Below are positions 13,001 to 25,000 of a stretch of DNA of 64,000 nt, piece after piece; position 1 is the stretch's first letter; each line of letters begins with the position of its first letter. The DNA lies in assembly GCF_963678635.1 (NCBI RefSeq), contig NC_087065.1, forward strand, positions 37,537,888 through 37,601,887, given 5' to 3'. The DNA comes from Symsagittifera roscoffensis (lineage: Eukaryota; Xenacoelomorpha; Acoela; Convolutidae). The notes under the pieces were generated by a model. It was not told where the DNA came from. It worked only from the letters and a program-made list of their open reading frames with translations, and searched no databases. The position numbers and the translations under genes are program-made.

Positions 13001-16000
13001 ACATAGTGAAGAAAGATATATATACTGGTCGTGATGATCTGTTTCTCAGGAAAAAGTATTAAAACTAATTATGCTCAAATTTTCTGTGGTTTGACTTTTG
13101 ATTTCTTAAGTTCAGTTCATTTCTTTTGCGTAAAGGAAGGCAAACTACGCTATCGAACAGCAAAAGTCTTAAGATCACAAAAAACGTAATTGATGTCTAG
13201 TTTCGAAAATGGAATTAAATATTCAGATTTACCAATGAAATGAAAAAATTACTGATTGTTCAAACTTTCTGTCTTAAATTGGGTTAGTTTTTTCAAATAG
13301 TGAGAATCGTAATAATTTGTTCTAGAAATTCAAAGAGCTTTGAGGGCGTATGTTTCCAAAAGCTTTACGGGCATATAATTTTTCTCTGCAGAGCTTTAAA
13401 GGCATATAGTAACCGCTCTATGACGAGAAAGTGTAAGTCAATATTTTATGTACTCTAACCAAATCTTGAAGCTTGCCCTCATATTTAGGGTTTTAAGTGC
13501 TAACTGGGCTGGGACGCATCCTTTTTTGCCACCCAGAAAACTCAAATTGTTAGCTTTATTACTTGCACAGCGACAGGCTACTCATATAAATATTCTTGGT
13601 TCGCAGCGCATAAGTTCTCAACGGTTTGCTTTAGAGTCGATGAAGGTAGTTCATACTCTTATAAAATTCGCGATGATTTTTTTTCAGGAAAAGGCCCAAG
13701 TTTGTTTTTCGCGGTTGGCTTTTGATTCCTTTTTCAGTTCAGTTCCTTCCTTTGATAGAAGGAAAGCAAGCTCCACTAGCGAACAGCGGAAGCGTGACTG
13801 ACTTCTAACTTCAAAAATAGAATATTAATTATCAGATATCCCAGCAAAATAAAAATGTACTCAATCGATTCAGTTTTTCCACTAGCGTCAGTTTAGTGTT
13901 TTTTAAGAACTTTTTTCTTACCTAAGTCGCAAATATTGGTGCCACTTTTGGGATACTTTTACAGCATTTTGACATTCGATTAGTAATAAGTTAACATATT
14001 TGATGCATTTAATTCATCAAATGAACCGAAAAAAAAGCTATTGTTTCCAACAACACAATCATGAAAACTCGATTTCAGAAATTTTCTAACTAAATATTTT
14101 TTCGCAATTTTTGAAATGCATAATTTATACACAATGTGGTTTTCTTCTTTGCGATTTGTCACATGCAAACTTAGTGTGGATGCCTTCAGTTTGTTATATT
14201 CCAAATTATTAATTGCAAAATTGAGTCTATTTGTATTTGGTGCTGAATCAATTTGTTAGCATATGTAGCTGCTTTGCTTTATTCGTGACTAGTGTTTGGC
14301 GGTGGTTAAGCGTGCGTGGCTGAAAGTTTAGTCGTTAGACTCAAAATGTCTTGATTGCAGTAGGTCGCATATCGAATCCTAGACCTAGCCGAATTTTTGG
14401 TTATTCGAGTCTTATTTCTATTTTTCTTCTTGCACTTTCTAGAGCTGCTTTTTGTCGTGATCACGCTACTGTTTGCAAACCTAAGTTTTGCCTCTGTGTC
14501 TCAAATTGAGCTAAAGTTATCAAAAAAGTGTCAAGCATCAAAAAAGTGACAATATTATCAAAAAAGTGTGAATTTACAAGAGCTTCAGGCTATCTATTTT
14601 TTTTTTGGAAATTCAAAGTTTCAATTTTTCAACTACAATTCATTGTTTTTTGTGTGTACTTGCGTTCATTGACTCTTTTTCAACAATCTGTTGGCGATGT
14701 TTGCTTTTTCCCTGTCCAACGCCCTGTCCAACTTTTCAGTGAAATTGATTTCGGCTCGATATCTTTGTTTTACTGGCGTTTTGACGGCTTGAGGCTCATT
14801 GAGATTGGCTTTTAGGTTAAAATTTGTTCTGGTTAGCTGAATGTTTCAGTAAATCGAATGATTTCTTACTGTCCAACCTTGGTTTTCAAAAGCTGTTTTT
14901 CCTGTCTGATAAAAACAGGTATTATGAAAAATTTGTAGGGATCGGGTTTTTATTTTTTTGAGACGCTTTGGAAAATGATTTCTTTTTTCAAAAATTTAAG
15001 TTATTCTCAAAAGCTACTACCGATTTACAAAAAGTGGTACCGATGGGAATTCCGCCTACTCCCCCTGTGTGCATGCTTAATTCTTTACACTCTTTTTACC
15101 TTACCCCACTTTTTACAGCCTTCGAAAAAGTGTGTAGGGGTACCCAAATTTTTGGGTTTTCTACATTTACTCCAAAACTATCCTCCCAAATCTAAAATTT
15201 TGGGTTCAATGGATAGAGCAGGTTTTAGAAGCTACTCTGCATTAGCGGCTTTGCCCAAAGTTTTTTACACAAAAGGTTATGACCCTCGGAAAAGTCAATG
15301 TTTTGATTTCTTGTCCGTTTTTTGAAACTGTTTGACTTCTCGAAAACAACTCTATCTGATATCAAGGGTTTAATCAGGGCAACAGATTGTGAGAAACATC
15401 TGTTCATCAGATGCTACGCCTTAAAGTTTGAACAAAAAAAATATGTTTCTGGGAAATTTCTAAAATCACCAAATTTTTCACTCATTTTTTAATAGAGCAA
15501 CAGCTAAGGTTTTGGTAGAAGCCCAATTCTTAAATTTTTGAATACCTACGTTATCCTGCATCAGTACAATAAGTTCGAAAATTATCAAACAGGTACCTCC
15601 AGCTTTAGCTGGGCCTCTAGTTCTACAAGCGTAGCTGAACCAAGTGTCATTGATAGCAGTAAGTGAAATTGCGCACTTCAAATTGCTACACGCAATCGGC
15701 GCCCAAATTTGCACTCTATATAAACAAATCAAAATGGAGTTTATATTTAAAACTTCCCAGCAGAATAGAAGAATTACTTATCAGTCTAGTTTTCTCTATT
15801 TGGGTTAGTTTTATTACGATCAAAATTAGCTAAATTATCAAATCGGAACATAGATTTTATTTTTGGTTAACAGCTTGTCCAACGTAATCTCAACGTAATA
15901 ATTTGATAGTCTGGTTCATAATGAATTCTGATTCAGGTTTTTTTTAATCGGCACTATTGGCAAAGAGGTAACGTAGTTGACTGTTCCAGAATATCAATCC

Positions 16001-19000
16001 GGCCAAGACTTGTGGTTGTTGCAAGCTGAAAATTGAATGCCGATAAAAAAATGCTTAAACTATAATAGAAGTCTGTGTAGTAGCAAGTAAGTGAAATAGC
16101 AAGGAGATAAAGGAGATATTCTTGTAATGGTCGTGCATGTACCAGTGGATTTAGAGGCGGACGCCCCCCTCAAATATTCGATCCCCTGCCGTCCCAAAGC
16201 CCCTCCCCCTTTGTACTAATTTGAGATATCCGTTTTCGGCTAACGGACCCTTAAATTTTTCCAATGGTGCCTTTGGTTCTAATAAGTGCTGATTTTGAGG
16301 GGGGAAGCGCGCGCCAAATTAACGCGATTGTTTGGTTAGCATTTTCCAAAAAGTGCCTAAAAACGCCCTTTTTGGCCTGTTTTTTTAGTGCTCTAGGAGA
16401 GCTCCAAAAATCAATTTAGTCAACCTAAAAAAGTCAATTTAGTCAACCTTGTTTTCTTTGTCTTCTTATTTAGGTCGAGTTTTTTTGTTTGCAATGAATT
16501 TTCTTGAAGCTCAAGTTAGTCCTTCACGGCATGAGATTTTTTACGATCACCTTTCTTTGCTAAATAGATGGCAAATTGAGATCTCCAATAACAAAAACTC
16601 CATCAGTTGATTTCAAAAGTTATTATTTTAAATTTTAGAAATCCGAGAGTTTTTACAGCTCGGCGCGTTATAAAATTACGGAAGTTTATAAAAATCCTTG
16701 TTTGAAAGATTCATAAAAGAGCCTGTAAAACACCGTCACCGCTGAAAATTTCTCCGTTAAAAATACTTGGAATCTGAATCCGTTTTGAATAATAATCATG
16801 GCTGAAATGGCAAGAATGCGATAGCTCATTTGCATTGGCATACGCCGGGAGTTTTTTTTCAACGGAGAGTGGTTTTTACGACTTTTTTCGACTTTATATA
16901 GGTTAACCATTTTAAAGTTTTGTAGCTCTGCCGAAACCGCTTGACTATCTTTGACGTAGTTTTCTGCGTCGCAGACAACTTGCTGGAAAAAATTCCGTTC
17001 TAGGCGTTTTTGGAAGGTGTTGACCAATAATAGCGTTTTTTTTTCGGCGCGCGCGTCCCTTTTAAAATCGGTACCTTTTGGGATTTTGGCGCCAAGAAGC
17101 TTTAAGAAAAGTTGAGGGTTGGTTAGCCAGGAATGGCTGTCGTACAATAAAACCAAAGTGGCGAATCTTTGGAAAAATTTGGCAACCAAAATCAAACCAG
17201 ACGTTAAATTTAAGGTATGAATCCAAAAGGACGAACACGGATCTTGAACTCCCTCAGAGTAATGAACGTAGTGAAGACTTATATAGGTCTTGCTGATTTT
17301 TTTTGTTTTTTTTTCAGGGAAAAGTCTAAGAATGCGCATAAAAGCTACAGATTTGCATTCATAGATATTTATGCATTTATGAATGCACTTAGGCAGGGGC
17401 GGACGCCCCCCCCCCCCCCCTCAGGGATTCGACCCCCTGCCGACCCAAAGGGTCACCCCTATGGTACTTTTTAAGAAATCCATTTTTGGCAGATTGACCC
17501 TAAAATTTTTCTAAATGCGCCTTCGGCGCCAATATATTCTAATTTTATTCTAAAATTTTCCAAAAAGTGCCTAAAAACGCCTTTTTTGGACTGTTTTTTC
17601 GATTTTTTTTTTCGAAAATCCGCCCCCCCCCCCCCCCCCCTCGAGAAAATCCTAGATCCGCCCCTGCACTTAGGTATATATGCACTTGTTGAGTTCAATT
17701 GAAATTCATGAACGATTTCTACTTTCGAAAGTGGAATTTAATTTTTATATTTCCAGCGCAATAAAAACGGTTGATCCACTTTTCTCAAGTAGGCTTAAGG
17801 TTATCAAAAAAGCGCCAATCATAAATCGTTCTAGGATTTCAAAGAGCATAAAAAGGGCGTCTATTTTTTCTATGAAATTCGAAAGTTGAAATTTTTTCAA
17901 CAAAGTCAGTGTTTTTTGTTTACTTGCGTTAATTACTCTTTTTCAATCTTCGGTTGGCTATGTTTTGTTTTGGTTGCGCTGGCAAATAATCAAAGATAAT
18001 ATTATTTGTTATGATTTCATAGTTTTCCTTTTGGCTTAGTTTTTTTAGTCAAACAACTCGGAGGCCTAACCCGAAGTTTAACTATTTAAATTGACAGAAG
18101 TGCATATAAACAGCACCCTATTAAGCTGCCTACGTGCGATTTGAACCAGCTATTATATGATTGCGGTGCACCGTCACTACCGGAGCGCCACAACGCCATA
18201 GTTTCTTGGTGATTTTGTTCTTTTAATGTTGGGTTTCATACTTTGCTATGGTTCACTGATCGAACGAATATTTCTCTGATTTTGTAGGAACAAAATTGTT
18301 TATAGGTGCTTTTTCATAGAGCTTTATTTCTGTTAATTTATTAACTTTCAAATTTGCGTTAGGGACATTAAAATGAAATTATTGATGACGATGCGTTTGC
18401 ATTTTTGAGGATTATATTTTTTAGACACTCAGTTTGTACATAACAGTGTTTGCGACTGACAGTGTTCAATGTATTGTATCCAAATCGATCTTCTCCTGCT
18501 ATTTCAGAGGTCTCTTCGCCAAGTCTGTGCTTGAAGCCCAAGCATTCTCCCCAACCTTCACTCCAGTGTATGCAGCCTTAATTGCCGTCGTTAACAGCAA
18601 AGTAAGTCGATTTAATACCATGGAACCATTCATTCCTACCTATTTTCTGTTTTTCCTCTTCGGTATTCAATTTTAAAAACCATTACAGTTATTTACCATC
18701 ATTTTCTTTGTACTTTCTCACTCAGTGATTACGGTTTATATTGAAATATACAATTTGAAATTTCTCACTCAATTATTACGATTTACGTTGAAATATACTT
18801 TTGGAATTTGTCATATAGTGATTTTGGTAATTTTTTCTGAGTGATTACGGTAAACTTCTCACTCAGTGATCACCTCTTAGGTGAAATATAACATTGGGAA
18901 TTTAATTCACGTGCCTGACTGATTATCGAGGAACTGCTTTTTAGTTCCCACAAATTGGGGAATTAATTCTGCGACGTCTAGTGTTGAACTTCCGCAAGTT

Positions 19001-22000
19001 CTACCGACGCAACTCGAAACAGCAGTGCATCACTTCCTTGAAGCTGATAGCACATCTTGTCAACCAGTCGGTGGCTCACGAAGTGCTGTCTCTGGAGATC
19101 CTGCTTCTGCTGCTCAAGGATCCAGTGACCGATGCGGGAGTGGAGCTTGCCATATCTCTGGTGAAAGAAGTGGGCCAGAAACTGACGGAAGTGTCGCCCA
19201 GAGGAATGAACTGTAAGATCACATAGAACTATGGACTGACTAATTGCAATAAAAATTTGAAATTTTAAGACAAAAAGCTAATTTGCGAATATTCATTACT
19301 GCTCACTAGTTAATCGTTATACGACAACATGTCAGAGATGCTGTTAAGTATTTCAGGAAATTGTATTACGAGAGGCAGCGAACTCTTTTTTTTGCTCCTA
19401 GGTTCGAATCCGAGACGTAGCTGAATTTTTACTAATGCGAGGCTTATTTCTACTTTTTTTCTTTTGCACCTTATAGAGCTGCTTTTTGTCGTGTTCCAAC
19501 TCGGTATAAGTCGTGTTCCAACTCTGTTTTGTCGTGTTCCAACCCTGTTCCAGCGCAGCTCCAATTCTGTATAAAAAATCAGTATCCAATCTTTTTTTCC
19601 TTCTTGATTTAAGCAAATTACTACTGTAAAATTTTTTAAGACACTTAGAACGTAGCTCAGAATTATATAGCAGGTGGAGATGATTTTTTTAATTTTTTTT
19701 TCAAGGAAATTTTTAAGATTTGCTCAAATCTAGTTTTTCGCATTTGAGTTTTGATTTATTTTTAAGTTCAGTTGATTTCCTTTTTTTTTTAAATCGTAAG
19801 CAAACTTCAATATTGAATAGCAAAAGTGTAAGGGTCGTGAAAAACGTGATGGAGTTCTGGTTTCGAAAGTGGAATTTAATTTTCAGTTTTCCAGCGGAAT
19901 AAAATTTTTATCTATTGATCCAGTTTTCTCAAATTGAGTTAATTTTCTTTAAGAAATAACTCAATATTTTTTCTGTTTACTTTGTTCTTCAACTGTTTGT
20001 TCGCTCTGTTTTGAAAAATAGTAATTAACTTTCGGTCGGCAGTTTCTTGAAATAAAGTAGCTTTTGTATTAAATTTGTAGCTTACTTATTTTGATTAATT
20101 AAGAGTAATGAACGCAGACAAAACTCTTAATGCTCCAATACCTACAGATGTGCATTCATGCATATTAATGCATTTATGAATGCCTTTAGGCATATTTTCA
20201 CTTTTTGAGTTCAGTTGAAATTCGTCTGCTGAAAGTTGCTTAAATAGCACTTTTCAAATACGAACGTGGAAATGGCGCGAAAAAACGTGAACAAATTCTA
20301 GTTTCGAAAGTGGAATTTGATTTTAAGATTTCCAGCGGAATAAAAAAAAACTTTACCTATTGATCCTGTTTTCTCAACTTGGGTTAATGTTATCAGAAAA
20401 GAACCAATCATTAATTGTTCTAAAAGTTCAAAGGGCATTGGGCATCTCTTTTTTCTTTGAAATTCGAAAGGTGAGTTTTTTCAACAAAGTCAGTGTTTTT
20501 TTTTCTGTTTACTTGCGTTTCTTGCTCTTTTCCAACTGTCAGTTGGCTTAGCATTTTATATGTCTTTTTTTTTGCTGCTCGTATGTTATAGAAGGAACGT
20601 GTTTTAAGGTGATTTGAATGAATTCTACGTGTTTCCTCTGTTAAATGTACGACAGCGTTGAAATTAAAACTTCACAACGCTTATGTTTAAGCCGGGGCCA
20701 TAAAAGCCCTGAGCTCGAATCTGAAAAGTTGCCAAATTGAAAAAATTTACCGTTTAAAAAAATCCTCAAAAGCAAGAAAGAGAGAAGGATATGCCAAAAA
20801 GTTGATTCTGTTTAGAGTGCTGTAAAAGCAAGATTAAAAACGAGTATTTATAAGCATAATTTGAGAATTAAATTGAGCCTCCTGGTTTTGTGTGCTAATT
20901 TTTTGTCGGCTTAGTAAATTGCTTCCGAAGTTTCTTAATTTACCAGCCCTATTTTTGTATAATTTTCTTCTAATTTTTTTGGTGGAAATGTTTCATTCAG
21001 TTTAAATGATTTCTGCTTATATTATATTGGCTTAGTCACCTAAATTTGATTTAATTGAAAGAAAAATCTTTTTCTTTCAAAAAATGTTCTGAATGATTTT
21101 CAACGCCGGAGATTGTATCTCGACATCTTTTCCTCAAACTGGAACTCATTTGAGACTAACTGACACAGTTTCAGTAGGTTTAATTGTTCGACTTTTTTCA
21201 ATTTTTTTCATCCACTTAGTGGCTTTCATTTTTGTCCGCCAGCTTCCAATGTTAGGTTTGTATGGTATTCCAATTGGTGCGAAGGTGATCTTCGTCACTG
21301 TGTTGTGTTACAATTTGAAGACTGTCAAGATGATGTATTTTTCTTGTAATGTCGAAGTTGAAATTTTCAGAGAAAGCCATTCATGTTTTTCGGTTTCCTT
21401 GCTTTTATTGCCATTTTTCAACTTTCTGTATGCTATGCTTGGAGTTTTCAGCAATTGTCGCTTCCAGCGAATTGTCGCTTCATAAATAAGACTACTCTAG
21501 CTCTAAATGCCTGAAATACGAAATATTATAACACTATCTTCAGTTCTGAAAAGCACTTTGCTTTAGATCTATCTGTCTAACCTTGTTTCGTGTGAAATGT
21601 GTCAATTTTTCCTCAATAATAACTTCCAGCCGGCTAAACTTTGAAATCGGGATAATGGAAGTGAAGCCTAATGAAGTTAATATTTTATAAACTTCACAGT
21701 TCCCCTCTGGTTTTGTAACAGACGTTTCCACATAATACTAGCGTGGTATGTCTACACGTCATTAATCTGTCAGTTATTCAGGGATAAATTTTCCACTCCA
21801 TCAAATTTCATGACTATTTTGCCCACAAATTTACAATGGGCGACAAGAATTAAAGGATTAGTGATTGTTCTTTCTTTTTAGTAATCTTTCTTAACGCGTT
21901 CAGGCGTTTATTTCCGCCAGGTATTGCCTATTACAGTCCAATAAACCGTGATCACGTGTGCAAATAGAAACGGGAAAACTTTATTTTAAGTTAGCGGCAA

Positions 22001-25000
22001 ATAATAGCGACAACATTGTGATTCAGCTAGTTTGAAGCTTACCTATTTTTCTTTAATTCCAGCAATATTTGAGCGTTTGCGTCAAATTCTGCACGAAGGA
22101 GGCGCCGTTTCCGAGAGAGTGCAATACATGATTGAGCTAGCGCACGCAGTAAGGAAAGACGGCTTCAAAAGCTACCCGTCAGTACCCACGAACAACGCAA
22201 ACAATGCCTCTACTTCGGAATCCAGCTCGAAAACAGGAAACAAAGGTGTAGGGTCCTCTGGAGGTCCTAGAAGGGATAAAGAGGAACCACAGGAAGCGTT
22301 GGTGACTCACAGCTTGGACTTGGTGTGTGATGGTGACCAGATGACTCACCTTTTGAGACTGGATGAAGTGGAACCGCCACAGACACAGGACACCCTCAGT
22401 GAGTCCACTTGAAATTCTTAAGTTTGTGTTTGCATTGAAAATGCGTTTAGACTTTTCGAATTGACAATTCACTTCGTATTAATAGCTTCGATAAATAGTT
22501 AACCGTTTTGCCCAATTTATTATCTTTTTGAATGAATTATGTTGTCAGTTTGATTAAGAGTCGATGAAGGTAGTATAGGTCGCGATAATTTTTCCTTTTT
22601 TTCAGGAAGTCTTGAAATTTACTTGTTCGCGATTTGGCTTTTAATTTCTTTTTAAGCTCAGTTCATTTCCCCTTTTGTTGAAAGAAACGCAAACTTCACT
22701 ATCGAATAGCAAAAGTGTAAAAGTTATGAAAAACGTGATCGGCTTCTTGTTTCGAAAATGGAATCTAATCTTCAGTTTTCACAGCGGAATAAAATTTTTA
22801 CCTTTTGATCCAGTTTTCTCAAATTAAGTTTTTTTTCTCAAAAAAGTGTCATTCATAAATTATTCTAGAAATTCGAATAGCTTTAAGGGCATCTAATTTT
22901 GTTCCGATCATTGAAAATTGGGATGGACTTCGTATTCGGGTGTGTTTAGTTTTTATTAGTTTTTTTGTTTTCATCGCAAAATCAGCTACCAAAAAAAATT
23001 ATCGGAATGGGTCGAGAAATAAGGTCTTTTAACGACATGTAAAAATTTTGAAATTTTTTTTCGATTGTTGAGAAAAATTCGTTTGAAATTTTTTTGAGTT
23101 TTATTCTAATTTTGAGCGTGTAAAGCAAGCGAGCAGGTTTATTATAGAAGAATAAGCAATGAAACCTTCGTTAAGCTCCAGAAACAAAATTCGAAAGTTT
23201 TCAAGTGCTATCTTGGAAATAAAAAAAACGCAATTCGTAAAAATATTCAGCAAAAAAAAATTTCACGCAAAATCAGGTTCCACAAATAATCATTGGACAT
23301 TTATATGAAAGCTCTTCTCGTCGTGATTGCAACGAATTTGAAAATTTTTACTAGTGTTGGGAAAAACTGGTTTGAAAGTTTAAGTTTTTCGTCCATTTTC
23401 GAGCGAGTAAAGTAAAGCGATCGAGTAACGTTTGTTATATATGAAAATGAGAAATTTAGGCTAAAAAAATTGGGTTTAGTTAGAAGATAAGTAATTTTGG
23501 AAGCCTTGCTTTGCTCTTTTCTGACAAAAAAAGATCTTTCAAAATCATTGCAAAAAAATTGATAAAAAACAATTGAATTTTCGGAAATTTTTATTTTATA
23601 TATATTATTACTTTTTGAAGACCATTGGATTCATTTATACCTAATTCACTGATTTTCTACGCGTTTGTATAGTTGTATTACCACACGACGTACAAAAAAG
23701 ACGCTAACTCGAAGAAAAAAGTTTTTTTTTCCTGAAAATGTGGTCGGAACGGTCTGTGCTACTTGCTCAGCAATCGGCTATCCTTATTTTAATTTGAAAT
23801 TAGAACGTTTTTTAAAAGAGTTTTCAGAAAAAAACTGAGTCAGCATTTTTTTTTGTTCACTTGCCTTCGTAGATTTTTTTCCAACTGTCTGCAGGCTATG
23901 TTTTAGTTGCTTTCAATTGAATAGATAGGCAGGCTAGGCTGTGTATGTTCGTTTCATTGTAATGAAAACAAGAGTTCTTTTAATTTTTTCATGGACTTGA
24001 GAAAATAACATAGCTCTTTTTCGTACCTCCGCCCTCCTGCAATTTTTGTAATTAATTTTCCGTTACATTTTGCGTGGCGTGGTTTGGCTCATGTGAATGT
24101 CATTTGATGATTGCAGATGTGTTCCGAAGTGACCCAAAATATGTGGAGAATGAGGCCAAGTATGAGAAGATCAAGCGAGCCATTCTGGGTGGAGACAGTG
24201 ACGATGAAGAAGGGGGAGGGGACAGTGGGTCGGAGGGGGACACGGAAGAGGGAGACGATAGCGAAGAAGAGAGGTGTGTGTTTTGCAACGGAATGGTTCT
24301 CCCACTTTTTCAAAACTAAGACACGTTATTCGAATAGCTTTGACTTCTTCCTCAACTGGTTCAGTATTCGGCTATCCTCGTGCCAGGTTTCCCACTTTCT
24401 TGTGAAAAGTTCTGAAGTAGTCTCGCACTAAAAGTTAACCAATCTGCAGTGTATGCAATCGGCTGTTGATTTTCTTCTCTGGTTAGATGAGCTCCTAATG
24501 TTCAATTCTAGAAAGGAATTTCCAAAATGACTCGAATCTCAGCTGTTAAGTTTAATGTGCCATAACAGCTCAACAGAATTTTTTTTTTGATTAAGAAATT
24601 TGTCTCCTTTTTAATTCACTTGGTAAATGTGATGATGTTTTCTTCTAGTGCGAATGAGGCTGGAGGTGAAACTGGCCTGGAGAGCTCAGCGTCCACCCAG
24701 AAGATAGTGGACAAGACGGAGACTGATCTCATGGGGCTGCGGAGGACTGTCTACCTCACCATTCAGAGCTCACTCACCTTCGAGGAGTGCGCACACAAAC
24801 TACTTAAATTGGACATCAAAGAGGATCAAATGGTCAGTAACTCAAGGTTGAAATGGTAAAGCGGAAACAATACAAATTCATAACATTCTAATTAAGGCAC
24901 GATCATAAGTACATAAACATTTACGTTTTTTTTGCCTTGTTAAATTGTAGACTTACATGGAAAGCTGGTTTCTGTGCAAACAGCACAGAACGTTTAGAAA

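Larger units (their letters stand above)
1141..18507 (+). other. CWC22: CWC22 giant intron (about 17.4 kb)
   Basis: The intron runs from donor GTATGC after 1140 to acceptor TTTCAG before 18508. It interrupts the MIF4G domain within an Arg codon. It is made largely of repeats: hAT-like MITEs, a palindromic TA-flanked MITE, a locally triplicated block at 5.7-10.4 kb, many copies of repeat B and tRNA-like SINE fragments. No nested gene is convincing. Confidence 0.85.

Noticed and set aside
13448-13801. 117-codon open frame on the + strand
   Set aside because: It runs through a repeat B copy and a unique AT-rich flank, has no family motif, and is not part of any exon chain.
18125-18197. Functional tRNA gene
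   Set aside because: Box-like sequences are present but no convincing acceptor stem, anticodon arm or terminator. It is more likely a SINE head.
21093-21485. 130-codon hydrophobic open frame in a CWC22 intron
   Set aside because: T-rich intron translated gives Phe/Leu/Val-rich peptides. The 3' part resembles a degraded repeat B tail.
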